A DNA stretch of 64,000 bases from Myxococcales bacterium (lineage in GTDB: Bacteria; Myxococcota; Myxococcia; Myxococcales; JAJYLH01): assembly GCA_021787845.1 (NCBI GenBank), contig JAJYLH010000015.1:26425-90424 (forward strand), read 5' to 3'. This document shows positions 19,911 to 30,014 of the stretch, piece after piece (position 1 is the first letter of the stretch; the number at the start of each line of letters is the position of its first letter). The translations under genes and the position numbers were made by a program. The notes beneath the pieces are model-generated. The model did no database searches, was not told the DNA's origin, and was given only the letters and a program-made list of their open reading frames with translations.

Positions 19911-20933
19911 TCAGTAGCTGTGGTGCCCGAGCTTCACTCGCCCGCGGAAGACCCAGTAGACGAGCGAGGTGTACCCGACCACGAACGGCATCCCGAGCAC
20001 GGCGATGAGCGCCATGATGCCCAGCGTCTTCTCCGACGAGCTCGCGTTGAAGATGGTCAGCGACCACTTCGGGTCCAGGCTCGACGGGAGCAGGTTCGGG
20101 TACATCTCGACGCCCAGGAGCGCGACGAGGCAGGCGATGGTCACCGCCGACGAGACGAACGCCTGCAGCGGCCGGTTCAGGAAGAGCGCCCGCGGCACGT
20201 TCGCCAGAGCCAGCACGTTCGCCGCGACCAGCACCCACGCCAACGGGAAGCGCACGAAGTTCTCTTTCGCCTGTGGCAGCGTCAACAGCGCGGCGATGGT
20301 CGTGAAGATGTAGAGCACGAAGGCGACCCCGGCCGCCGTCCAGGTCCAGGTGCGCAGCCGCTCGTGCAACTCGCCTTCGGTCTTCAGGTGCAGGTAGGCC
20401 GCGCCGTGCAAGGTGAAGAGCGAAAGCGTGAACGCGCCGACCAGCACCGACCACGGCGTCACGAGGCCCAGGAGCGTTCCCGCGAAGTTCCCCTGCGCGT
20501 CGATGGGAATCCCGTGCATCACGTCGCCGACCGCGACCCCGAAGAGGAACGCCGAGCCGATGCTCGCGAGGAAGAACAGGAAGTCCAGCGTCCCCCGCCA
20601 CTTGCTCTCCGGCCGCTTCGAACGGAACTCCAGCGTCACCGCCCGGAAGATCAGCGCGAACAAGAGCACCATGAACGGCAGGTAGAAGCCGGAAAACGCC
20701 GTCGCGTAGGCCCTCGGGAAGGCGGCGAAGAGAGCGCCGCCGAAGGTGACGAGCCACACCTCGTTCCCGTCCCACACCGGCCCGATGGCGTTCATCAGGA
20801 CCCGCCGCTCCTCGTCGTTCTTCGCGACCACGAGGTGGAGGCTCCCGACGCCGAGGTCGAACCCGTCGAGAATCGCGTAGCCCGCGAGGAGCACGCCCAG
20901 GAGGATGAACCACAAGAGATGGAGGTGGGTCAT
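19911..20933 (-). CDS. cydB: Cytochrome bd ubiquinol oxidase subunit II
   Basis: ILDGFDLGVGSLHL, GPVWDGNEVWLVTFGGALFAAFP. Confidence 0.97.
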   Translation of the reverse strand: MTHLHLLWFILLGVLLAGYAILDGFDLGVGSLHLVVAKNDEERRVLMNAIGPVWDGNEVWLVTFGGALFAAFPRAYATAFSGFYLPFMVLLFALIFRAVTLEFRSKRPESKWRGTLDFLFFLASIGSAFLFGVAVGDVMHGIPIDAQGNFAGTLLGLVTPWSVLVGAFTLSLFTLHGAAYLHLKTEGELHERLRTWTWTAAGVAFVLYIFTTIAALLTLPQAKENFVRFPLAWVLVAANVLALANVPRALFLNRPLQAFVSSAVTIACLVALLGVEMYPNLLPSSLDPKWSLTIFNASSSEKTLGIMALIAVLGMPFVVGYTSLVYWVFRGRVKLGHHSY

Positions 20934-20934
20934 G

Positions 20935-22344
20935 TCAGCTCTCCTGGCCGATCGAGAGGGCGGCCGCGGGCTCGAGCTGCCCTGCCGCTGGGCTGCCGGC
21001 GATCGCGGACGCGGGCTGCTCCACCGCTTCCGGTCCCCGTTGGATGCGGTCGTTCATCACGAAGATCCAGAGCGCGAAGAGCAGCAGGTAGACCACGCCG
21101 AAGAGGGCGATCGAGGCGAGGATCTGCCCGGGCGGCACGGTCGTCGAGACCGCGTCGGACGTGCGCAACAGCCCCTGCACGACCCACGGCTGCCGCCCCA
21201 CGTCGGCGGAGATCCAGCCCAGGTCGTTCGCCGCGTAGGCCGCGAGAATCGAGAAGGTGAAGACCCACAACAGCCAGCGCTGCGTAAAGAGCTTCTTGCG
21301 CCAGAGCATCACCAGCCCGAACAACGTCAGCACGATGAAGAAGACGCCCAGCCCCACCATCAGGTGGAACGAGTAGAAGACGCCGAGCGGCGGCCGGTCG
21401 CGCGGGGCGAAGGAATCGAGCCCGGTCACCGGCGCCTTCGCGTTGCTGTGGAGCAGCAGGCTCAAGCCGCCGGGAATCGAAATCGAGGCGTCGAGCTTGT
21501 CCGCCTTCGGGTCCGGGATGCCGAAGAGCGCGAGCCCCGCCGCTCCGCTGGAGTGGAAGTGACCCTCGAAGGCGGCGAGCTTGGCCGGCTGGTACTTCGC
21601 CACCTCGCGCGCGTGCAGGTCGCCCGTCACCAAGGCCGCCAGGGAGAAGACCGCGGCGAACCAGAGCGCCACCGTGAAGCTGCGGCGGGCGAACTCCTCG
21701 TGCTTCTTTTTCAAGAGGTACCAGGCCGAGATGCTCATGACGAAGCAGGCGCCGAGGATGAAGGCGCCGATGAGCACGTGGGTCAGGCGAATCATGGCCG
21801 AAGGGTTGAAGACGACCGCCCAGAAGCTGGTGATTTCCGCGCGCGTGCCGAACGGCGTCGCGACGAGGTGATACCCCGCCGGCGTCTGCTGCCACGAGTT
21901 CGCGACCACGATCCACAGCGCGGAGAAGATGGAGCCGCCGGCGACCATGACGGTGGAGAAGAAGTGCATCCGGGGCGAGACCTTGTCCCAGCCGAAAACC
22001 AGCACCGCGAGAAAGCCGGACTCCAGGAAGAAGGCGAAGATGCCCTCCGCCGCCAGCGCGGAGCCGAACACGTCGCCGACGAAGCGGGAGTAGGTCGCCC
22101 AGTTGGTGCCGAACTGGAATTCCATCACGATGCCGGTCGCGACCCCGAGCGCGAAGCTGATGGCGAAGAGCTTCACCCAGAACTTCACCGCCGCCTCGTA
22201 GATCGGCTGGCGCGTCTTCAGGTGCAGCGCCTCGAGGATGACGAGCACCCCGCCCATCCCGATGGTCAGCGGCACGAAGAGGTAGTGGAACGTCGCCGTC
22301 AGCGCGAACTGCAGGCGCGACAGCGAGACGGCATCGAGGCTCAT
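20935..22344 (-). CDS. cydA: Cytochrome bd ubiquinol oxidase subunit I
   Basis: [39 protein letters not shown]. Confidence 0.97.
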   Translation of the reverse strand: MSLDAVSLSRLQFALTATFHYLFVPLTIGMGGVLVILEALHLKTRQPIYEAAVKFWVKLFAISFALGVATGIVMEFQFGTNWATYSRFVGDVFGSALAAEGIFAFFLESGFLAVLVFGWDKVSPRMHFFSTVMVAGGSIFSALWIVVANSWQQTPAGYHLVATPFGTRAEITSFWAVVFNPSAMIRLTHVLIGAFILGACFVMSISAWYLLKKKHEEFARRSFTVALWFAAVFSLAALVTGDLHAREVAKYQPAKLAAFEGHFHSSGAAGLALFGIPDPKADKLDASISIPGGLSLLLHSNAKAPVTGLDSFAPRDRPPLGVFYSFHLMVGLGVFFIVLTLFGLVMLWRKKLFTQRWLLWVFTFSILAAYAANDLGWISADVGRQPWVVQGLLRTSDAVSTTVPPGQILASIALFGVVYLLLFALWIFVMNDRIQRGPEAVEQPASAIAGSPAAGQLEPAAALSIGQES

Positions 22345-22547
22345 GGGAGGCTCCTCTCGGAAAAGCCGCGCGCGCTGTACCAGGCACGCACAGCTCGCGC
22401 AACCTTTTCCGGCGCCGCTGTCGGGAAGCGGAAGCTTGGACCGACCCGGCGATGGCGAGCCCCCGGATCGCGCCAGGCGACGCCGACGATCGAAGGCGCC
22501 CCCGGGCCTGTCGGCTCGCTCGGGTTGCTGACCGGGTCCGGCGCCAG

Positions 22548-22715
22548 GTCTCCCCCTCCCCGACCCTCTCCCGCATAGAGCAGCGGTTGGCGCCGGCATC
22601 GGCGCCCCCCCTCCCCAACCCCTCCCCCGCAACGAACGCGGGAGAGGGAGGAAAAGACTGCCTTCGCGCAGGCACCGCTAAAGCCCCTCTCCCGCGCTCC
22701 ATGCGGGGGAGGGGG
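22548..22715. repeat. Cluster of CCCTCTCCCGC/GCGGGAGAGGG hairpin (REP-like) units
   Basis: CCCCTCCCCAACCCCTCCCCCGC-aacgaac-GCGGGAGAGGGAGG and CCCCTCTCCCGCgctccatGCGGGGGAGGG plus a half unit upstream. Confidence 0.75.
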
Positions 22716-22860
22716 GGCGCAGCCGCAACCTGAGCGACCGGGAAGCCAGGTCGGGGAGGCGGGACGCAGCCGCAACCCGAGCCACGCGGGAAGCCCGCGA
22801 AGACACCTTGGCCACCTCAGCGCTCGCGATCGCGGACCCGTTGCGCTATCAGACGACCAG

Positions 22861-23652
22861 ATGCCGCGGTCGGTCTTGGCAGCAGAGCTCGCGGGCCTCA
22901 TCACCGCTCGCGCCGAGCGTTGCGGCCTCGTCGGGCTCTTCTTCGACTACGACGGGACGCTGGTGGACATCGTGCCGCGGCCGGAAGATGCGCGGGCGCC
23001 CGAGTCGCTCCGGCAGGCGCTGGGGAATCTCGCCCGCCTGCCGCGCGTGCGTCTCGCCATCGTCACCGGGCGCTCCCTCGCGAGCTTGCGCGAGCTGGCG
23101 GGACCGCTCCCGGGTTGCGTCGTGGCGGCGAACGGCGGATTCCACCTCCAGGGGGCAGACGGCGACTGGATTCATCCCGGCGTCGAGCCGCTGGTGCCAC
23201 TCCTCCAGGCGCACGCGAGCGCGCTCGCGCGGGTCGTCGACCAGCACCCGGGCACCCAGCTCGAGGACAAGGAGCTGTCGCTCTCGGTCCACTTCCGCCG
23301 CGCTCCCGAGGCCCGCGACGCGCTCGACGAGGCGGTGCGGGAATGCGTCCAGGCGACGCCGGGGCTCTTTCGCGTCCTCGAAGGGAAAGCGATCTTCGAA
23401 ATCCAGCCCGCCATCGACTGGGACAAGGGCAAGGCGCTCGACCTCCTGTGCGATCGCTGGCACGTGAGCGAAAGCGCGGTGTTCTTCGGCGACGACCGCA
23501 TCGACGAGCCGGCCTTCGTCGCGGTGCGCGCCCGCGGCGGGCTCGGCTGCCATGTCGGCGTGACGGATAGCGAGAGCGCCGCCGAGCTGCAGATCGCCAC
23601 CGTCGCCGAGATGCGCGCGCTCATCGCGCGGCTCGGCACTCGTCTCGCCTGA
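22861..23652 (+). CDS. otsB: Trehalose-phosphatase
   Basis: FFDYDGTLVDIVPRPEDA, IVTGRSLASLREL, FFGDDRIDEPAF. Confidence 0.9.
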   Translation: MPRSVLAAELAGLITARAERCGLVGLFFDYDGTLVDIVPRPEDARAPESLRQALGNLARLPRVRLAIVTGRSLASLRELAGPLPGCVVAANGGFHLQGADGDWIHPGVEPLVPLLQAHASALARVVDQHPGTQLEDKELSLSVHFRRAPEARDALDEAVRECVQATPGLFRVLEGKAIFEIQPAIDWDKGKALDLLCDRWHVSESAVFFGDDRIDEPAFVAVRARGGLGCHVGVTDSESAAELQIATVAEMRALIARLGTRLA

Positions 23653-23699
23653 AGGGTGGTCGCCGTCGCATGGCGCGGGCTGACCTCGCAACCCAAACC

Positions 23700-23777
23700 G
23701 TAGGATGGGTGAAGCGGAGCGGAGCCCATCAGCGACGGCCGCCAACGATGGGCTGCGCTACGCTCCACCCATCCTAC
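23700..23777. repeat. GTAGGATGGGT...ACCCATCCTAC inverted-repeat element, copy A
   Basis: Terminal inverted repeats GTAGGATGGGTGAAGCG / CGCTCCACCCATCCTAC. Confidence 0.85.
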
Positions 23778-23888
23778 GAGTTGGCGAACCCGGTCGAGGA
23801 CCTGCGCGCGGCGCGAGCCGTTCGCGGCTCAGTCGATCAGGCGATGCGCAGTGGCTCTTTGCCGAACGGCGCCGGCGCGGGTCTTCGT

Positions 23889-24875
23889 CTAGGTCCGCCG
23901 CTGGCGCGCGCGCGGATGGGCGGCGTCGTAAGCGCGGTGGAGCTGCTGGCGTCCGACGTGCGTGTAGATCTCGGTGGTCACGAGCTGGGCGTGGCCGAGC
24001 ATCGCCTGGACCGAGCGCAGGTCGGCGCCGCCTTCGAGCAGGTGGGTCGCGAACGAATGGCGCAAGGTGTGGGGTGAGAACGTCCGCCCGATGCCGGCGG
24101 CCCGGGCCCAGGATTGCAGCCGCTTCCAGAAGTTCTGCCGGCTCATCCGCCGCCCGCGACGGGTGACGAAGAGGTCTCGCGAAGCCCTCTCGCCGAGCAG
24201 CTTCGCTCTCGCCATCGACACGTATTCGCCGACCGCTTTCAACGCCCGCCCGCTCACCGGGACCAGCCGGTCCTTCCCGCCCTTGCCGCGCACCCGCACG
24301 AGCTGTTGCCGAGCGTCGACGCTGCCGCTCTGCAACCCGCACAGCTCGCTCACCCGCAAGCCCGACGCGTAGAGCAAGAACAGCATCGCCCGGTCGCGCA
24401 CCACCTCCGGCTCCTCGCCTTGCGGCGCCGCGAGCAGCGCCTGCACCTCCTCGGCGGTCAACGATTCCGGGAGCTTGCGCGTCAGCTTGGGCCCGCGGAC
24501 CTCTTCGGTCGGGTCGGGCGCGTCCTCCCGCCGCTCGGCCCGATGCCGATGGAACGCCCGCACCGCCGACAGCATCCGCGCGCTCGACCGCGGCCCCACT
24601 CCTTCGGTCGCCAGGCGCGCGAGAAACCGCTCGACGTGGGCGCGGGTGCCCGAATCGGCGTCGTCGATGCCCTCCTCGGCCAGCACCGCGAGATAGCGGC
24701 GTACGTCGCGCGCGTACGCCTCGACCGTGTGCGGGCTCATCGCCCGCTCCGCTCGCAGGTGGTGGACAAAGGCTTCCAGGGCGCCATCCAGCCCCGGGGG
24801 GAGCGGCACCGGCGCCGCGGGGCTCGAAGGTGCCTTGGCCACGACCGCTCCCGTCGCGGCGCGCTGGGGCCTCAA
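23889..24875 (-). CDS. xerD: Tyrosine recombinase XerC/XerD
   Basis: SPHTVEAYARDVRRYL, LLYASGLRVSELCGL, SPHTLRHSFATHLLEGGADLRSVQAMLGHAQLVTTEIYTHV. Confidence 0.92.
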   Translation of the reverse strand: MRPQRAATGAVVAKAPSSPAAPVPLPPGLDGALEAFVHHLRAERAMSPHTVEAYARDVRRYLAVLAEEGIDDADSGTRAHVERFLARLATEGVGPRSSARMLSAVRAFHRHRAERREDAPDPTEEVRGPKLTRKLPESLTAEEVQALLAAPQGEEPEVVRDRAMLFLLYASGLRVSELCGLQSGSVDARQQLVRVRGKGGKDRLVPVSGRALKAVGEYVSMARAKLLGERASRDLFVTRRGRRMSRQNFWKRLQSWARAAGIGRTFSPHTLRHSFATHLLEGGADLRSVQAMLGHAQLVTTEIYTHVGRQQLHRAYDAAHPRARQRRT

Positions 24876-25489
24876 GCGAGCCCGGCCACGTCGCCCTTGC
24901 CCATCCGCAGCACCACCGGCTCGTCACCGGTCAGGTCGAGCACCGTCGACGGCTCGTCGAGCTGGTAGCCGCCGTCGATGACCAGCTCCAGCCCGTGCCC
25001 GAGCAGGTCCTGGATGTCGGACGGATCGATGAGCACCTGGCCGTCGGGCGTCGAGGCGCTGGTCGAAATCAAGGGTCTGCCGAGGCCCTTCACCAGAGCG
25101 AGAGCGATAGGGCTGTCCGGCACCCGAATGCCCACCGTCTTCTGCTTGGTCACCGCGATCTTCGGCACCAGGTTCGTCGCCTCGAGCACGAAGGTGTACG
25201 GACCCGGCGTCAGCCGGCGCATCGTCGCGAAGGCCGGGTTCGACACCCGCGCGTACCGCGACACGTCCGACAGGTCGGGGCAGATGAAGCTGAGCGGCTT
25301 GGACCGCGGCCGGGCCTTGAGCTGGTAGATGCGCTCGATGGCCTTCTTCTCGAAGAGGTCGCAGCCGACGCCGTAGTAGGTGTCGGTCGGGTAGGCGACG
25401 AGCCCGCCCGCCTCGAGCACGGCGACGCACCGGTCGATGTGCCGCGGCTGCGGGTGGCGCGGGTCGATGGAGAGAATCGGAGCCGACAT
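24872..25489 (-). CDS. Sua5/YciO/YrdC family protein
   Basis: GGLVAYPTDTYYGVGCD, KARPRSKPLSFI, ISTSAS. Confidence 0.9.
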   Translation of the reverse strand: MSAPILSIDPRHPQPRHIDRCVAVLEAGGLVAYPTDTYYGVGCDLFEKKAIERIYQLKARPRSKPLSFICPDLSDVSRYARVSNPAFATMRRLTPGPYTFVLEATNLVPKIAVTKQKTVGIRVPDSPIALALVKGLGRPLISTSASTPDGQVLIDPSDIQDLLGHGLELVIDGGYQLDEPSTVLDLTGDEPVVLRMGKGDVAGLA

Positions 25490-25546
25490 CGGCGACGCAG
25501 GCTGGCACGACCGCGGTCGAAAGTCCAGCGGTAGAGTAAGCAAGCC

Positions 25547-25629
25547 GCAGGATGGGTGAAGCGCCAGCGAAACTCAGCGGCTGGCGACCGCACAGAACGA
25601 TGGGGTCCGCTCTGCTCCACCCATCCTAC
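25547..25629. repeat. G(T/C)AGGATGGGT...ACCCATCCTAC inverted-repeat element, copy B
   Basis: GCAGGATGGGTGAAGCG ... CTGCTCCACCCATCCTAC. Confidence 0.85.
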
Positions 25630-25675
25630 GTCGCACCGGATGGTCGGTCCTCGCGGGACGGACATCCGCGCTCGG

Positions 25676-26878
25676 TCAGGTCCGGTATTCGGCGTTGATC
25701 TTCACGTACTCGGCCGAGAAGTCGCAGGTATAGATGCTCTTCGAATAGGTTCCGCGCCCCAGCCGCACCACCACGGTGAAGGCGCGCTTCTTCATCTGCT
25801 CCTGCGCGTCGGCCTCCGCTTCCGGACCGAGGCCCACGCCGTTTTCGACCAGGTCGGCGCCGTCGACGGAAATCGAGACGCGGGCGGGGTCGAGGGTGAA
25901 GCCGCAGGCGCCGGCGGCGGCCATCATCCGGCCCCAGTTCGCGTCGGCCGCGTGCCAGGCGGTCTTCACGAGCGGGCTGTTGGCGATGCGCCGCGCGACC
26001 TGGTCCGCCTCCAGCGGGCTGAACGCCTCCTCGACGCGCACCTCGACGAGCTTGGTCGCGCCCTCCCCGTCCGCCGCAATCTGCTTCGCGAGGTCGAGGC
26101 ACACGTCGAACACGAGCTGGCGCAAGGCGTCGTAGCCCGGCCCCTGCGCCTCGGTGATGGGCGGGCTCTTCGCGACGCCGCTCGCCAGCAAGTAGAGCGT
26201 GTCGTTGGTCGAGGTGTCGCCGTCGACGGTGACCGCGTTGAAGGTGTCGGCCGCACAGGCGCGCAAGAGCTCCAGGAGCGGTCCCGGGGAGATGGTGGCG
26301 TCGGTCGCGAGGCAGGCGAGCATCGTCGCCATGTCCGGCATGATCATCCCGGCGCCCTTGCAGGCGCCGGCGACGGTGACCCGGCGGCCGAACAGCTCCC
26401 CCTGCCGCCAGGCGACCTTCTCGTGGGTGTCGGTGGTGGTGATCGCCCGAGCGAAATCGCGCAGCCCCTCCGGTCTGAGCGCCGCCACCAGCGCCGGCAC
26501 CGCCGCCTCGATGCGGTCCACCGCGAGCGGCGCGCCGATGACCCCGGTCGACGCGATGAGCACCTCCGCCGGGTCGACGCCGAGCGCCTCTTCGAGGCTC
26601 CCCGCCATCCGCTCCGCCGCGCGCTCACCCGCCTCGCCGGTGCAGGCGTTGGCGCCCCCGGCGTTCATCAGCACCGCTCTCGCATAGCCCGCCGCCGCCT
26701 TCGGCCTGGACAGCAAGACCGGTGCCGCTGCCATGTCGCTCTGGGTGAAGATGCCGGCGCAGGTCGCGAGCTCGTCGGCCACGAGCAGCGCGAAGTCGGG
26801 CCGCCCCGGCCGCGTCCGCAACCCCGCTTCCACGCCCGCCCAGCGAAAGCCGGGGACCACGACGTCGTCTCGGTTCAT
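25676..26878 (-). CDS. argJ: Glutamate N-acetyltransferase/amino-acid acetyltransferase
   Basis: GNANACTG-like NAGGANACTGEAG, TVDGDTSTNDTLYLLASG, WGRMMAAAGACG. Confidence 0.95.
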   Translation of the reverse strand: MNRDDVVVPGFRWAGVEAGLRTRPGRPDFALLVADELATCAGIFTQSDMAAAPVLLSRPKAAAGYARAVLMNAGGANACTGEAGERAAERMAGSLEEALGVDPAEVLIASTGVIGAPLAVDRIEAAVPALVAALRPEGLRDFARAITTTDTHEKVAWRQGELFGRRVTVAGACKGAGMIMPDMATMLACLATDATISPGPLLELLRACAADTFNAVTVDGDTSTNDTLYLLASGVAKSPPITEAQGPGYDALRQLVFDVCLDLAKQIAADGEGATKLVEVRVEEAFSPLEADQVARRIANSPLVKTAWHAADANWGRMMAAAGACGFTLDPARVSISVDGADLVENGVGLGPEAEADAQEQMKKRAFTVVVRLGRGTYSKSIYTCDFSAEYVKINAEYRT

Positions 26879-26893
26879 CTGCGCTCCAGGCAG

Positions 26894-26933
26894 GTCGGAC
26901 CGATCGGACCGATCCGACCGATCGGTCTGATCG
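26894..26933. repeat. GATCGGTCC-type intergenic element, copy 5
   Basis: Shares 37 identical bases with copy 9. Confidence 0.9.
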
Positions 26934-26975
26934 TGCCAGTGGCCGCCGCGTCGGCCCGGCCGCGTCGGGCGCGAC

Positions 26976-27443
26976 TCACCACGTGGTCGTGACCTCTCCG
27001 GAGAGCGTCGCCCGGTCGATCACCAGGTCGAACTTCGCCGCCTGCGTCGTGCCCCGGGGCGGCTGGGCGCTCGCGCCGAGACCGGCGATGCTCGAGCTGC
27101 TGTCGGACGCGAGGGTCTTGCCGCCGGACAGCTTCGCTCCTGCCGTCCAGGGGTTGCCCTGGCGAAAGTGGACGAGGAGCTTCACGTTGCCGCTGTCCAC
27201 CGTCCAGGCGAAGCCGTCGTTGCAGCTCGAGCGCGTGACCAAGGCGGCACCGGCGCAGCTCACCGTCACGCCGTCGGCCTTCCCCGCGCAGGTGTCGAAC
27301 CGAGACTCGGTCACGCCGAGCTGCTGGAGGCTCGCGGGGTAGAGCTGGACGCCGCCGGTCGCCACCGCGCACGGGTCGTCGGTCTGGCCGCAGCCCGCGA
27401 GGGCGAGCGCCAGTATCAACACGAGCGGGAAGCGCCTCCTCAT
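26976..27443 (-). CDS. Putative lipoprotein
   Basis: Signal peptide with lipobox LALALAGCGQ. Confidence 0.6.
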   Translation of the reverse strand: MRRRFPLVLILALALAGCGQTDDPCAVATGGVQLYPASLQQLGVTESRFDTCAGKADGVTVSCAGAALVTRSSCNDGFAWTVDSGNVKLLVHFRQGNPWTAGAKLSGGKTLASDSSSSIAGLGASAQPPRGTTQAAKFDLVIDRATLSGEVTTTW

Positions 27444-27592
27444 GGGCCGGCGAATGTACGCCATCCCAAGGCGGCGCGGCCGGTCGGTCTCTCGAGGCGC
27501 CGGGGCCGCTTTCGCAGCGCCGTTTATTTGCCGCGCCCGCCAGCGTCGGCGTAGAGTCCGGCGCCGCAGGTTCGTGGTCGTCGGAGTCGCTC

Positions 27593-28276
27593 ATGGCGGT
27601 CCTGAGGGGCCTGTCCGAGCAAGTCTCACAGGAGGTGGTGGAGCTCGATGCCGACGGCACCAGCGTCGGCCGCGCGGACAATCAGCAGCTCGTCCTGCAC
27701 GACGGCAGCGTTTCTGGGAAGCACGCGCGCATCTGGTGCGAGACCAAGTGGCTGGTGCAGGACCTGGGCTCGACCAATGGCACCCTCTTGAACGGCGCGA
27801 TGCTGGACGCGCACGAGGTCTTCGAGCTGGCCGACGGCGACCGGGTCTCGTTCGGGCGGGTGACGATGGAGTTCCAGGCGGCGGGGGCCAGCGGCGCTCT
27901 CGCCGAGGCGCGCGCGGCGCTCGACGCGGCGGAAGCGGCGCTCAACGCGATGCGCGACGAGATTGCGCTGTTGCGCGACCACGCCGCCAAGCAGGACGAG
28001 GCGATTCGTTCGCGCGACGAGGCGCTCGCCGAATGGGAACGGCGGATGGAGTCGGTCAACTCGTCGTGGGTGAGCAAGGAGGACTTCCAGAAGGAGCTCG
28101 CCCGCGAAAAGGAGAAGCTCGACCTCGCGGCGCAAGGGCGGATCGACGCGGCGGTGCGCCGGTACAACGAGATGGAAGCGCGCTACGTGCAGAGCCAGGC
28201 CAAGCTCGAGACCGCGGAGAAGAGCCTGCGCGAGAAGGAAGACGAGCTTCGGCTGCTGGCGCTCAAGCGCGCCTGA
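27593..28276 (+). CDS. FHA-domain protein with C-terminal coiled coil
   Basis: SVGRADNQQLVLHDGSVSGKHARIW...VQDLGSTNGTLLNG. Confidence 0.9.
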   Translation: MAVLRGLSEQVSQEVVELDADGTSVGRADNQQLVLHDGSVSGKHARIWCETKWLVQDLGSTNGTLLNGAMLDAHEVFELADGDRVSFGRVTMEFQAAGASGALAEARAALDAAEAALNAMRDEIALLRDHAAKQDEAIRSRDEALAEWERRMESVNSSWVSKEDFQKELAREKEKLDLAAQGRIDAAVRRYNEMEARYVQSQAKLETAEKSLREKEDELRLLALKRA

Positions 28277-28287
28277 AGGCTTTGGGA

Positions 28288-29604
28288 ATGCGACTCGTCG
28301 CCGGTTTGAGCATCCTCCTCGGGGCTCTCGCCTGTTCGAACCCAGCGGGTGCGCCGCCGGGAAGCGGAAAGCCGGACGCCGGCGCAGGGGACGCCGGCTC
28401 GTCCGGTCAGGCAGCCCAGGAGCCCTCCTGCACCAAGCCGGCGAAGGCGGGTGAGGCGTTCGCCGTCGACCCGGCGCACCAGACCGAGATCCCCGGGCGG
28501 GTCGCCTTCGACGGGACGCTCTGGCTCAGCTACTCCCACGCGGCCGACGACGGCTCGGCGGACTTCGACGTCGCGCTGACGCGCCTGGGCTGCGACGGCA
28601 CGGTGGCGATGTCGCCGGAGACGCTCAGCCACGCGGCGAGCTCCAACGACGTCGATTCGACGATCGCGCTCGGCGCCGACCGCCTCCTGGTCGCCTGGAG
28701 CGCGGACGACCACGGCGACCAGCCGAACCTCTCGCTGCGCTACACCGAGCTCGAGCTCGACGGGAGCGCTCTCGTTCCCGAGACGGCGCTTTCGACGACC
28801 AGCGGCGGCGAGCCGGCGAGCGCCAACGTGTGGCAGCCGTCGGTCGCGCCGCTTCCCGGGGGCGGTTTCGTCGTCGCCGGCACCCGCGGCATCGTCGGCG
28901 AGCCCGGAGGCTTTCGGGCGTTCATCCAGAGAATCGACGCGGAGGGCAGACCCTCGGGGCCGACGGTGGACGTCCCGGCGAGCGCCGACTCGCAGAGCTC
29001 GATGTCCAACCCCGCGCTCGCTAAGGACCCGGCGGGCGACCTGATGCTCGCGTGGTCCGCCGAGCCCGCCTCGGGCGCGCCGACGATGCAAGAGGCGTTG
29101 CTGGAATCCAACGGCACCTTCTTCGGCCCGACCACCGCCGTCGTCGGCGCCGGCGCCGGCTACGGCCAGTATCCGAGCGCCGGTTTCGCGCCCTGGGCGC
29201 CGCGCGCGTTCCTGGCGTTCGAGGACGACGCCGATTCTCCCTCGACGATCCTGGTCAAGGACGCCTTCGCCGGCGGGACCGCGGCGACGCTCGAGCTCCA
29301 GTCCCCGCCCGGGTCGTTGAGCACGGGCCCAGCGGTTGCGGTGTCGAAGACCGGCGGCGCCGTCGCCTGGTTCGGCGAGAACCAGACCACCGGCGGCCGG
29401 GCGATTCTGGCGCAGGCGTTCGCCTTTGACGGTACGAGCTTTACGGCAGGGGCGCAGGTGACCGTCTCGGGGACCGGCCGGGTCGCGCCCGACGCGCCGA
29501 CGCTCGCGCACGTCGATGGCGACCTCTGGTTCGTCGCCTGGGCGCAAGGAACCGGGTCGGACCTGACGATGGAAGGGCGGTTCGTCGAGCTGCCGCAAAG
29601 CTGA
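28288..29604 (+). CDS. Putative secreted lipoprotein
   Basis: [21 protein letters not shown] lipobox; repetitive beta-rich body. Confidence 0.6.
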   Translation: MRLVAGLSILLGALACSNPAGAPPGSGKPDAGAGDAGSSGQAAQEPSCTKPAKAGEAFAVDPAHQTEIPGRVAFDGTLWLSYSHAADDGSADFDVALTRLGCDGTVAMSPETLSHAASSNDVDSTIALGADRLLVAWSADDHGDQPNLSLRYTELELDGSALVPETALSTTSGGEPASANVWQPSVAPLPGGGFVVAGTRGIVGEPGGFRAFIQRIDAEGRPSGPTVDVPASADSQSSMSNPALAKDPAGDLMLAWSAEPASGAPTMQEALLESNGTFFGPTTAVVGAGAGYGQYPSAGFAPWAPRAFLAFEDDADSPSTILVKDAFAGGTAATLELQSPPGSLSTGPAVAVSKTGGAVAWFGENQTTGGRAILAQAFAFDGTSFTAGAQVTVSGTGRVAPDAPTLAHVDGDLWFVAWAQGTGSDLTMEGRFVELPQS

Positions 29605-29668
29605 GGGGGAGAGCTTGCGGGTGGTTCGCCCACGCTGGTCCTGGCGTGGGGGCCGGAGCTGCCGCCAT

Positions 29669-29727
29669 CGACCGATCCGACCGATCCGACCGATCCGACC
29701 GATCGGTCTGATCGGTCTGATCGGTCT
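29669..29727. repeat. GATCGGTCC-type intergenic element, copy 6
   Basis: GACCGATCC x4 then GATCGGTCT x3; between convergent genes at the end of the ribosomal block. Confidence 0.9.
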
Positions 29728-29775
29728 CGCCGACGGCGGCGCTCTTAGGCGGCAAAGGCGAGGGTCGGCCGGCCG

Positions 29776-29961
29776 CTACCAGCTCGACTTCGTCACGCCG
29801 GGGATTTCGCCCTTGAGCGCGCGGGAGCGGAAGCAGATGCGGCACATCCCGAACTTGCGCAAGAAGCCGCGGGGCCGGCCGCACAACGGGCAGCGGTTGT
29901 AGGCGCGCACCTTGAACTTCTGCTTGCGCGTCGCCTGGACGATTTTCGAGGTCTTGGCCAA
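29776..29961 (-). CDS. rpsZ: 30S ribosomal protein S14 type Z
   Basis: [24 protein letters not shown] zinc motif. Confidence 0.97.
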   Translation of the reverse strand: MAKTSKIVQATRKQKFKVRAYNRCPLCGRPRGFLRKFGMCRICFRSRALKGEIPGVTKSSW

Positions 29962-30014
29962 GCTTCAAACTCCCTTGGAGCCCTAGCGCCTAGTGGCGCC
30001 GCTCCTGCCCCACG

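Noticed and set aside
22861-23652. Lone otsB without otsA as unusual
   Set aside because: otsA can be elsewhere; nothing in the window makes it exceptional.
28333-28350. TTCGAACCC resembling a tRNA T-loop
   Set aside because: Lies inside a lipoprotein signal peptide coding region with no cloverleaf around it; no tRNA or rRNA genes were found in the window.
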